In this document: one piece after another, positions 1 through 6,482 of the stretch
Layout: the number at the start of each line of letters is the position of its first letter
How positions within the stretch are numbered: the stretch's first letter is position 1
DNA from: DASZTV01 sp036268405
Lineage (GTDB): Bacteria; Actinomycetota; Actinomycetes; JAFAQI01
Direction of reading: 5' to 3'
DNA: 14,648 nucleotides
Assembly (NCBI GenBank): GCA_036268405.1
Contig: DATAUF010000124.1
Location: forward strand, 1-14,648
Position numbers and translations under genes: made by a program
Notes under the pieces: model-generated
The model's input: the letters and a program-made list of their open reading frames with translations, nothing else
Told to the model about the DNA's origin: nothing
The model's database searches: none

Positions 1-501
1 CCCGAGCAGCTGCGATGCGACGTCGCGCAGCCAGCGCGGTCGCCGCGACCAGGAGCTGGTCCAGCCGTCGACCTCGGGGGCGTAGACCAACCAGTCGTCC
101 TCCATGACGAGCGCGAGCGGGTACGTCCGCTCGATGCAGGTCGTGATCAACCCGAGCGACATCCCTCCCATCGCCCAGAACGACACGACATCGGGCCGCC
201 GCTGCTCGAGGAGCTCGCCGAGCTTGTGCTGGTTGCCGCGCTCGATCGCGATTCGCCGGCGTACGCCGGGTCGCAGGATCTGGTGGTTGGCCCAGTACCA
301 CTCCAGGGTGCGGCGGACGTGCGGCTGATCGGCATCGTCGACGCCGCCGACCTCGTCGAGGTCGGCGAACCGGGTCGACGTGGTGAGCACATCGACCTCG
401 TGCCCCCTGGCGATCCAGCGGTCGACGACGTCCTGGCAGGACTTCTCGTAGCCGCCGAGCGCGTGCGGCGGATAGAGGCTGGTGACGACCAGGACCCTCA
501 A
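1..501 (-). CDS. GT4-type glycosyltransferase, N-terminal part (cut by window edge)
   Basis: This frame stays open for 167 codons to the window edge. Its beginning, RVLVVTSLYPPHALGGYEKS, is the classic first strand and Gly-rich loop of the N-terminal Rossmann domain of GT-B fold, family 4 glycosyltransferases. Further on come DVVDRWIARGHEVDVLTTS (helix and second strand) and RRPDVVSFWAMGGMSLGL, the usual donor/acceptor-cleft strand. Enzymes of this family move a sugar from a nucleotide-sugar to a glycan or lipid acceptor at the cytoplasmic face. The C-terminal nucleotide-binding domain lies outside the window. There is no ATG at the expected place. A TTG at 501 gives the usual start just before RVLVVTS; another in-frame TTG lies at 528. 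No clear ribosome binding site is seen. It is divergent from the sulfate-activation genes, which suggests a glycoconjugate locus. Family assignment is confident; sugar and acceptor are unknown. Confidence 0.82.
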   Translation of the reverse strand, partial: MRVLVVTSLYPPHALGGYEKSCQDVVDRWIARGHEVDVLTTSTRFADLDEVGGVDDADQPHVRRTLEWYWANHQILRPGVRRRIAIERGNQHKLGELLEQRRPDVVSFWAMGGMSLGLITTCIERTYPLALVMEDDWLVYAPEVDGWTSSWSRRPRWLRDVASQLLG

Positions 502-569
502 GAGGCCGGCGTTTCTCGGGTGGTCCAAGTGACGAGGGCGACGTCCACGAGGGCGTCGCGGCCGGCCAT
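498..569 (-). CDS. possible 23-codon leader ORF or gene remnant ahead of the glycosyltransferase
   Basis: An ATG at 569 opens a 23-codon frame whose TGA (500-498) overlaps the TTG start of the glycosyltransferase as TTGA, an arrangement that would allow translational coupling. A TANNNT box (TAGGCT on this strand, 576-581) ends 6 bases before the ATG, which would suit leaderless initiation. The peptide contains VDVALVTWTTRE, which resembles the first strand of GT2 glycosyltransferases, so it may instead be the stump of a lost gene. It is short and unsupported by homology that I can test, so confidence is low. Confidence 0.25.
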   Translation of the reverse strand: MAGRDALVDVALVTWTTRETPAS

Positions 570-606
570 GCGGGAAGCCTAAGAGACTGCTCCCTGGGGC
601 GCTGAC

Positions 607-622
607 TATTCTGTCTCCAGAC
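607..622 (+). promoter_or_regulatory. candidate -10 box and very short leader of the cysD operon
   Basis: TATTCT at 607-612 fits the actinobacterial -10 pattern TANNNT and ends 10 bases before the cysD ATG at 623. No Shine-Dalgarno sequence lies between them, so the mRNA is probably leaderless or nearly so. The -35 region (around 584-589) is weak. The 121-base interval 502-622 also carries the 9-base direct repeat ACGAGGGCG at 532-540 and 547-555. I see no riboswitch in it. Motif-only evidence. Confidence 0.4.
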
Positions 623-1534
623 ATGAGCGCGTCCACGACCTACGAGCTGAGCTCGCAGCAGGCGCTCGAAGCCGAGTCGATCCACATCTTCCGTGAGGTC
701 GCAGCGGAGTTCGAGCGTCCCGTCCTGCTGTTCAGCGGCGGCAAGGACTCCGTGGTCATGCTGCATTTGGCCGCGAAGGCCTTCTGGCCGGCGCCGATCC
801 CGTTCCCGGTCATGCACATCGACACCGGCCACAACTTCACCGAGGTGCTGGAGTTCCGCGACCGTACGGTCGAGCGGCTCGGGCTGCGGCTCGTGGTCGG
901 CAGCGTCGAGGACTCGATCGCCAAGGGCCGGGTCCGCGAACGGCCCGACGGCATTCGCAACCCGCTGCAGACGGTGACCCTGCTCGACTCGATCACCGAC
1001 GGCCAGTTCGACGCGGTCTTCGGCGGTGCACGCCGCGACGAGGAGAAGGCTCGCGCGAAGGAGCGGGTGTTCAGCTTCCGTGACGAGTTCGGTCAGTGGG
1101 ACCCGAAGAACCAGCGCCCCGAGCTGTGGTCGCTCTACAACGGCCGCCACCACAAGGGCGAGCACATCCGCGTCTTCCCGCTGTCCAACTGGACCGAGCT
1201 CGACATCTGGACATACCTCGCCGCGGAGAACGTCGACCTGCCGAGCATCTACTTCGCTCACGAGCGCGAGGTCTTCCAGCGCGACGGCATGTGGCTCGCG
1301 GTGAGCGAGTTCACCCAGGTCCGCGAGGGTGAAGAGGTCGTACGCATGTCGGTTCGCTATCGCACGGTCGGCGACGTACCGATCACCGGAGCGGTCGAGT
1401 CGACAGCGAAGACCTACGACGAGGTCATCACCGAGGTCGCGGCGACGCGGGTCACCGAGCGCGGCGCGACGCGTGCCGACGACCGGCTGACCGAAGCCGC
1501 CATGGAAGACCGCAAACGCGAGGGCTACTTCTGA
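623..1534 (+). CDS. cysD: sulfate adenylyltransferase small subunit CysD
   Basis: Catalytic subunit of the heterodimeric ATP sulfurylase, which turns ATP and sulfate into adenosine 5'-phosphosulfate (APS) in the cytoplasm; its partner is the GTPase CysN encoded next. The 303-residue product has normal family length. The PP-loop motif SGGKDS is at residues 38-43 inside RPVLLFSGGKDSVVMLHLA. The family block GGARRDEEKARAKERVFSFR lies near residues 134-153, the region NWTELDIWTYLA follows, and the protein ends in the typical EGYF. The ATG at 623 matches the usual N-terminus (LSSQQALEAESIHI). Its TGA overlaps the cysN ATG by one base (TGATG), so the two are translationally coupled and made in equal amounts. 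It heads the cysD-cysN-cysQ-lipoprotein run. Confidence 0.97.
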   Translation: MSASTTYELSSQQALEAESIHIFREVAAEFERPVLLFSGGKDSVVMLHLAAKAFWPAPIPFPVMHIDTGHNFTEVLEFRDRTVERLGLRLVVGSVEDSIAKGRVRERPDGIRNPLQTVTLLDSITDGQFDAVFGGARRDEEKARAKERVFSFRDEFGQWDPKNQRPELWSLYNGRHHKGEHIRVFPLSNWTELDIWTYLAAENVDLPSIYFAHEREVFQRDGMWLAVSEFTQVREGEEVVRMSVRYRTVGDVPITGAVESTAKTYDEVITEVAATRVTERGATRADDRLTEAAMEDRKREGYF

Positions 1535-2775
1535 TGGAGCTCTTGCGCTTTGCGACGGCAGGCAGTGTCGACGACGGCAAGTCGACGCTGATCGGCCGGC
1601 TGCTCTACGACACCAAGTCGATCTTCGAGGACCAGCTCGAGGCGGTCGAGCGCACCTCGCGTGACCGCGGTGACGAGCACGTCAACCTGGCGCTGCTGAC
1701 CGACGGCCTGCGCGCCGAGCGTGAGCAGGGCATCACGATCGACGTTGCCTACCGCTACTTCGCGACGCCCAAGCGCTCGTTCATCATCGCCGACACTCCG
1801 GGCCACATCCAGTACACGCGCAACATGGTCACGGGTGCCTCGACCGCGAGCCTCGCGCTCGTGCTGGTCGATGCGCGCAACGGCATCGTCGAGCAGTCCC
1901 GCCGGCACGCGTTCCTCGCGTCATTGCTGCGGGTGCCACACCTCGTGGTGTGCATCAACAAGATGGACCTCGTCGACTACGACGAGACCGTCTACAACCG
2001 GATCAAGGACGAGTTCCGCGCGTTCGCGGCGAAGCTCGACATCGGCGACCTGTCCTTCGTCCCGATCAGCGCGCTGCACGGCGACAACGTCGTGCATCGC
2101 TCGCAGAACATGCAGTGGTACGACGGCACCTCGTTGCTGCACCACCTCGAGGACGTCCACATCGCGAGCGATCGCAACCTGATCGACACCCGCTTCCCGG
2201 TGCAGTACGTGATCCGTCCGCAGTCCACTGCGCATCACGACTACCGCGGCTACGCGGGCACCGTCGCGGGTGGCGTGCTCAAGCCCGGCGACGAGGTCAT
2301 CGTGCTGCCGAGCGGGCTGAAGACGACGATCGCCGGGATCGACACCGCGGACGGGCCACTCGACGAGGCGTTCCCGCCGATGTCGGTGACGGTGCGGCTG
2401 ACCGACGACATCGACGTCTCTCGCGGCGACATGATCTGCCGACCGCAGAACCAGCCGAAGGTCAGCCAGGACCTCGAAGCGATGGTCTGCTGGCTGTCCG
2501 ACGAGCCGTTGCGCGACCGAGGGATGTACGCGATCAAGCACACGACCCGTACGGCGCGCGCCCAGGTCCGGGCGCTCGACTACCGGATCGACGTCAACAC
2601 GCTGCACCGCGACGAGTCGGCGGAGACGCTGTCACTCAACGAGATCGGCCGGGTCAAGCTGCGCACCACCGTCCCGATGTTCGTCGACGAGTACCGGCGC
2701 AACCGCACGACCGGCTCGTTCCTCGTCATCGACGAGGCCACCGGCGCCACCGTCGGCGCCGGCCTAGTGCTCTGA
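1534..2775 (+). CDS. cysN: sulfate adenylyltransferase GTPase subunit CysN (no fused APS kinase)
   Basis: GTP-hydrolysing regulatory subunit of ATP sulfurylase; GTP hydrolysis drives the unfavourable formation of APS by CysD. The 413-residue protein is an EF-Tu-like GTPase: P-loop GSVDDGKS at residues 10-17, switch I region DGLRAEREQGITID at 57-70, G3 motif DTPGH at 87-91 and G4 motif NKMD at 142-145, then two beta-barrel domains. Many actinobacteria, including Mycobacterium tuberculosis, carry a CysNC fusion with APS kinase at the C-terminus. Here the protein stops after the barrels and the kinase is a separate gene at 5495-6481 on the other strand. Start ATG overlaps the cysD stop; its own TGA overlaps the ATG of cysQ (TGATG), so all three genes are coupled. 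Confidence 0.97.
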   Translation: MELLRFATAGSVDDGKSTLIGRLLYDTKSIFEDQLEAVERTSRDRGDEHVNLALLTDGLRAEREQGITIDVAYRYFATPKRSFIIADTPGHIQYTRNMVTGASTASLALVLVDARNGIVEQSRRHAFLASLLRVPHLVVCINKMDLVDYDETVYNRIKDEFRAFAAKLDIGDLSFVPISALHGDNVVHRSQNMQWYDGTSLLHHLEDVHIASDRNLIDTRFPVQYVIRPQSTAHHDYRGYAGTVAGGVLKPGDEVIVLPSGLKTTIAGIDTADGPLDEAFPPMSVTVRLTDDIDVSRGDMICRPQNQPKVSQDLEAMVCWLSDEPLRDRGMYAIKHTTRTARAQVRALDYRIDVNTLHRDESAETLSLNEIGRVKLRTTVPMFVDEYRRNRTTGSFLVIDEATGATVGAGLVL

Positions 2776-3542
2776 TGCCCAACGACCCGCGTACCGACAG
2801 CGAGCTCTCGCGCGATCTCGCGACGGCCGCGGGCCAGCTGCTGCTGAAGCTCCGGTCGGACTCGGGGTTCAGCGATCCGTGGAAGCTTCGCGACGCAGGC
2901 GATGCCAACGCCAACGTCCTACTGCTCGAGCTGCTGGCGCAGGCCCGTCCCGACGACATCATCCTTTCGGAGGAGTCGGCCGACGACCCCCGCCGTCACG
3001 ACGCGGACCGGCTTTGGATCATCGACCCGCTCGACGGCACGACGGAGTACGGCGAGCCGGGCCGCACCGACTGGGCCGTGCACGTCGCGCTCTGGCAGCG
3101 CGGCAAAGGCCTCACTGACGGCGCAGTCGCGTTGCCCGCTCGCGGGATGACGCTCTCGACCGCCGATGCACTTCCGACCCGCGGTGAGCCGGCCCGCAAC
3201 CCCCGTCTGGCGGTCAGCCGAACCCGCCGTCCGGCGTGGGTGGTCGACGTCGCGGAGCAGGTCTCCGGCGCCCTGGTGCCGATCGGGAGCGCGGGGATGA
3301 AGGCCATGTCGGTCGTGCTCGGTGAGGCCGACGCCTACCTGCACAGCGGGCGGATGAAGGAGTGGGACTCCGCCGCTCCTGTCGTCGTCGCCGCGGCCGC
3401 GGGACTGCACGTCAGCCAGCTCGACGGTTCGGAGCTTGAGTTCAACAAGCCGTCGCGGCTCACCGAGCAGCTACTGATCTGCCTTCCGTCGTTGACCGAG
3501 TCGCTGGTCGCTGCCTGCGACGGCGGTCCGGCAATTCACTGA
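2775..3542 (+). CDS. cysQ: 3'(2'),5'-bisphosphate nucleotidase CysQ-like (inositol monophosphatase superfamily)
   Basis: Expected to hydrolyse PAP, the inhibitory by-product of PAPS-dependent sulfotransferases, to AMP, and possibly PAPS to APS; Mg2+ dependent and cytoplasmic. The 255-residue product shows the superfamily metal-site motifs: SEES at residues 65-68, DPLDGTTEYGE at 84-94 (motif A) and KEWDSAAPVVVAAAAG at 195-210 (motif B). The Gly/Ala-rich stretch GSAGMKAMSVVLGEADAYLH at 171-190 is typical. I chose the ATG at 2775, which overlaps the cysN stop, because the frame stays open far upstream inside cysN. Some family members prefer inositol phosphates or fructose bisphosphate, but the coupling to cysD-cysN makes PAP/PAPS the likely substrate. 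Confidence 0.9.
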   Translation: MPNDPRTDSELSRDLATAAGQLLLKLRSDSGFSDPWKLRDAGDANANVLLLELLAQARPDDIILSEESADDPRRHDADRLWIIDPLDGTTEYGEPGRTDWAVHVALWQRGKGLTDGAVALPARGMTLSTADALPTRGEPARNPRLAVSRTRRPAWVVDVAEQVSGALVPIGSAGMKAMSVVLGEADAYLHSGRMKEWDSAAPVVVAAAAGLHVSQLDGSELEFNKPSRLTEQLLICLPSLTESLVAACDGGPAIH

Positions 3543-3547
3543 CGCGC

Positions 3548-4402
3548 GTGCGCCGAGCCGCCGTTCGTGTCCTCGTCGGCGGTGTCGCGCTGGCGGCGGT
3601 TGCTGCGTGCAGCGGTGGCAGCTCGAGCGGCGGGAAGCCCCCGAGTGCTGCCGCGACCGGTGACCAGACCGTCATCGTCGCCACGCCGCGTACCGACGCG
3701 TCGACTGATCAGCTCGAGGCAGCAGCCACGGTGCTGTCGAAGCGCTTTGCCGGTCTGGGTGTCAAAGCGTCGATCGACACGGGGCTCAGTCCGGGCGGAA
3801 CATCGACGCTGAAGGTTTCGGTGACGCCACAGGATGTCGCCGCCGCGAAGTTCTTGATCACCGAGCAGGGTCTCCTCGAGGTCCGGCGGGTGCTCGACGC
3901 CCGCTCCAAGCCGGCGCAGAGGTGCCGCAACAACAGCAAGGCGTTTCCGGCAAGCGAGATGTCGTCGGGCGACGCCGTCCTGTGCGACCCCGCCGACGGG
4001 CTCATCCTCCTGCTCGCGCCGGCCGCGCTGGACCAGGGCGACATCGCGAGCGCGAGCGCGAGCGAAACGGCAATCGCAACCGCAACCGCCGGCAGCGGAT
4101 GGCAGGTCACCTTCAAGCTCACCGCGAGCGGTGCGACATCGTGGCGCACCCTCACCGAGGCCGCCTACGCCGCGACCGGGTCAGCCGATGCCGGCTTCGG
4201 TTCTTGCCATCCACCGCGCGGCTGCAACGCGTTCGCATTCGTGATCGACGGTGCCACGGTCGAGGTGGCGTCGTCGCCGAGCACGGGGGGCATCCCCGGC
4301 GATCTCGCGGGGATCTTCGGCTTCCAGGAGCCGGTCGCCAAGCGACTGGTCGCGACTGTCAACTCCGGTCCGCTGCCGGTCGCCCTTACGGTCAACGGCT
4401 AG
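3548..4402 (+). CDS. lipoprotein resembling the SecD periplasmic P1 domain, without membrane channel
   Basis: A GTG start 5 bp after the cysQ stop gives 284 residues. Residues 1-21 form a lipoprotein signal (RR, a hydrophobic stretch, lipobox VAAC with C21), then a Ser/Gly-rich tether. The mature part follows the order of the SecD first periplasmic domain: ASTDQLEAAATVLSKRFAGLGVKAS (51-75) with TEQGLLEVRRVL (105-116), then WQVTFKLTASGATSW (185-199), AFVIDGATVEVASSPSTGG (230-248) and a C-terminal AKRLVATVNSGPLPVALTV (264-282). SecD continues into a membrane helix right after this last motif, whereas this protein stops there. C126/C146 and C220/C226 could form disulfides. It probably sits on the outer face of the membrane. 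Whether it works with SecDF or simply reuses the fold is unknown. Translation is likely coupled to cysQ, though a functional link to sulfation is not evident. Confidence 0.75.
   Translation: MRRAAVRVLVGGVALAAVAACSGGSSSGGKPPSAAATGDQTVIVATPRTDASTDQLEAAATVLSKRFAGLGVKASIDTGLSPGGTSTLKVSVTPQDVAAAKFLITEQGLLEVRRVLDARSKPAQRCRNNSKAFPASEMSSGDAVLCDPADGLILLLAPAALDQGDIASASASETAIATATAGSGWQVTFKLTASGATSWRTLTEAAYAATGSADAGFGSCHPPRGCNAFAFVIDGATVEVASSPSTGGIPGDLAGIFGFQEPVAKRLVATVNSGPLPVALTVNG
4046..4090 (+). repeat. in-frame hexanucleotide repeats inside the SecD-like lipoprotein gene
   Basis: Three perfect GCGAGC units (4046-4063) and, slightly downstream, two GCAACC units (4076-4087) encode an Ala-Ser / Ala-Thr tract (ASASASETAIATATA, about residues 168-182). 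The unit is two codons long, so copy changes would lengthen or shorten the tract without breaking the frame. The tract lies in the loop that joins the two halves of the P1-like fold. Confidence 0.6.
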
Positions 4403-5481
4403 CTCGCAGCCGCCTCCGAGGTGTGGGCGCCGCCTGGTTCGGCGCGGCGAGAGCGGGCCCGGAAGCGCCGCTCGATCTGGTAGTAGGACAGCGACGCGAG
4501 CGTGAAGGACACCGCCAGGACCGCGAGAGCGCGAAGCGCCAGTGGCCAGGAGCGGGTGTGGCCGCCGACCTCGCTCACGGCGAAGACGCTCCACAAGTAC
4601 AGCGAGTAGGACACCACCCCGACCCAGACGATCGGCCGGCTCGCGAGGAACCTGTCGAACCAGAAGGCGCCGTTGCGCGGCGCGATGATCACCGCCGTCG
4701 ACAGCGAGGTCGCGAGCAGCCCCCAGTCATAGACCCAGTGCGCGGTGTAGACGCCGCGGACCGTCGCGACGATCAGGAAGACCACGGCGGCGCTGCGCAC
4801 GATGTTGGGAATCCGTTGTGACATCGGCAGCAGCCCGATCGCGCAGCCGGCGAGCATGTCCTGGAAGCGCAGCACCCCGAGGTGGTAGTTGAGCACGACG
4901 TTGCCGTCGTGGTGCAGCAGCCAGATCCGCCCGAGTGAGCAGGCCGCGACGCCGGCAACCGCAAGCCAGCCGATCACCTGCTTGGGCACGCGGAGCAGCA
5001 GGAGAAGGAACAGCGCGAGAGACCACGCGATGTAGAACTCCCACTCGACGACAAGCGTCCACACCTGCGACAGCCCGAACGGGAAGCCTGGGTCGCCGTG
5101 CGGCTGTCCGTAGAGCGTGTAGGTGAGCACGTGCTTCAACCCGCGGGCCTGCGTGTGTCCGGTGCCATGGACCAGCTGGTAGTAGATCAGCGTCAGCCCG
5201 ATGAAGCTGAACAGCGCCGGGAACAGCCGGCGGGCCCGGCGGCGATAGAAGCTCCACAGATCGACGCGTCCGAAGCGCTCGGCATCCGCGACGAGGATCT
5301 CGGTGATGAGCAGTCCCGACAGCACGAAGAACAGGTCGACCGACAAGAAGCCGCCGCGCCCGACGTGCACGAGCGGGTGCACCAGGAAGGTCAGGTGGTA
5401 GAGCAGGATCGCGAGCACGGCGAGCGCGCGTACGCCGTCCAGCTCCGGACGGTAACCCAGCTTCTTGGTCGAGGCGGCCAC
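4399..5481 (-). CDS. acyltransferase-3 family membrane protein (OafA/YrhL type)
   Basis: Integral membrane O-acyltransferase of about 360 residues, expected to move acetyl or another acyl group to a sugar or lipid at the cell envelope. Visible family features: YRPELDGVRALAVLAILLYH (10-29, with the conserved His at 29), FLSVDLFFVLSGLLITEIL (45-63), the Arg-rich loop FYRRRARRLFPAL (78-90), WTLVVEWEFYIAWSL (141-155, the family's W-S-L-x-V-E-E-x-F-Y block with a divergent W), and about ten hydrophobic segments ending in a basic tail. The frame is open further upstream, but that part overlaps the APS kinase gene. I chose the GTG at 5481 because GAGG lies 8 bases before it and it starts just after the kinase stop. 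Its TAG overlaps the stop of the convergent lipoprotein gene as CTAG. Confidence 0.9.
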   Translation of the reverse strand: MAASTKKLGYRPELDGVRALAVLAILLYHLTFLVHPLVHVGRGGFLSVDLFFVLSGLLITEILVADAERFGRVDLWSFYRRRARRLFPALFSFIGLTLIYYQLVHGTGHTQARGLKHVLTYTLYGQPHGDPGFPFGLSQVWTLVVEWEFYIAWSLALFLLLLLRVPKQVIGWLAVAGVAACSLGRIWLLHHDGNVVLNYHLGVLRFQDMLAGCAIGLLPMSQRIPNIVRSAAVVFLIVATVRGVYTAHWVYDWGLLATSLSTAVIIAPRNGAFWFDRFLASRPIVWVGVVSYSLYLWSVFAVSEVGGHTRSWPLALRALAVLAVSFTLASLSYYQIERRFRARSRRAEPGGAHTSEAAAS

Positions 5482-5494
5482 CGGTCCTGCCTCG

Positions 5495-6481
5495 TCAGTT
5501 GTCGAGCAGGGCGAGGATGCGAGCGACTGCCTCGGCGACAGACGCCGTGGTTGTGTCGATGACCAGCTCCGCGTCGGTGGGCTTCTCGTAGGGGTCGTCG
5601 ATCCCGGTGAAGCCTTTGATCTCACCTGCTCGCGCCTTGGCGTAGAGCCCCTTCACGTCGCGGCGCTCGCATTCCTCGATCGGCGTCGACACCCATACGA
5701 GCAGGAATGCGCCAGGACCGGCGACGCCCTCGACCTGCTCGCGGACCCACTGCCGGGTCTCGGCGTACGGTGCGATCGGCGCGCACACCGCAAGGCCGCC
5801 GTGCTTGGCGACCTCGGCCGCGACCCAACCGATCCGCCGGATGTTGAGGTCACGGTCCTCACGGGAGAAGCCGAGCCCGCGCGACAGATGCGTGCGCACG
5901 ACATCGCCGTCGAGCAGCGTCACCGTGCGACGCGACGCGAGCTCCTCGACCAGGGCGCGGGCGATCGTCGACTTGCCGGATCCGGAGAAGCCGGTGAGGA
6001 AGACGGTCCGCCCGGCGCCCGCGGGCTGCTGGGCCGCGTCGACGTCGGTCAGCGGCCCGGTGGAGTAGGCCGCGGCAATCTCGGTAGCGCGGGCGGCGGC
6101 GTCCGCGGGGGGGACGGGGATCTCGATCACCGTGTCCGCGCTCGCCGACCACGCGGCGGCCCAGGTCCGTCGGCGGGTGTCGTCGATGCGTACCCCGCCG
6201 AGCGGCAGGAGAAGCACTGCGCCGTGGGGGAGAGGCCGTTGTGGCAGGTGCTCGGCGCGGGCGATGACGACGGGCCCGGTGCTCTGCACATCGTCGGGGC
6301 GGCGCCACCGCATGGGCCGCAGCCCGACGATGCTGCCGCCCTGTCGCCGCGCGACCGGCGCACCCTCCTCGTCGAGGTAGTCGTCGCCGTCCGCGCCGGG
6401 CAGGGCCGAGGCGGGGAGCAGGCCCAGCAGCACCTGGTCGAGCTGTGCAAGGCCGATGACGTCGAGGTTCACCACGGGCAC
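5495..6481 (-). CDS. cysC: adenylyl-sulfate (APS) kinase with an extra N-terminal domain
   Basis: The C-terminal part (about residues 158-328) is a complete APS kinase, which phosphorylates APS to the sulfate donor PAPS in the cytoplasm. Seen: P-loop GFSGSGKS (164-171), LLDGDVVRTHLSRGLGFS (189-206), RDLNIRRIGWVA (210-221) and the signature KGLYAKARAGEIKGFTG (277-293) with DDPYE. Residues 1-157 are an additional domain rich in Leu, Val and Pro that I do not recognise. LAQLDQVLLGLLP and YLDEEGAPVAR recall the N-terminal region of single-chain ATP sulfurylases, but only faintly. The family alone is usually 170-200 residues, so this is clearly extended. The start is GTG at 6481, one base after the stop of the upstream acyltransferase, without a Shine-Dalgarno sequence (coupled). 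It supplies the activity missing from the short CysN. Confidence 0.93.
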   Translation of the reverse strand: MPVVNLDVIGLAQLDQVLLGLLPASALPGADGDDYLDEEGAPVARRQGGSIVGLRPMRWRRPDDVQSTGPVVIARAEHLPQRPLPHGAVLLLPLGGVRIDDTRRRTWAAAWSASADTVIEIPVPPADAAARATEIAAAYSTGPLTDVDAAQQPAGAGRTVFLTGFSGSGKSTIARALVEELASRRTVTLLDGDVVRTHLSRGLGFSREDRDLNIRRIGWVAAEVAKHGGLAVCAPIAPYAETRQWVREQVEGVAGPGAFLLVWVSTPIEECERRDVKGLYAKARAGEIKGFTGIDDPYEKPTDAELVIDTTTASVAEAVARILALLDN

Positions 6482-6482
6482 G

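Noticed and set aside
5482..5625. N-terminal extension of the second acyltransferase from the ATG at 5625
   Set aside because: It would overlap the APS kinase by about 130 bases and encodes Ser/Thr/Arg/Pro-rich sequence unlike the family. The GTG at 5481 has a Shine-Dalgarno sequence.
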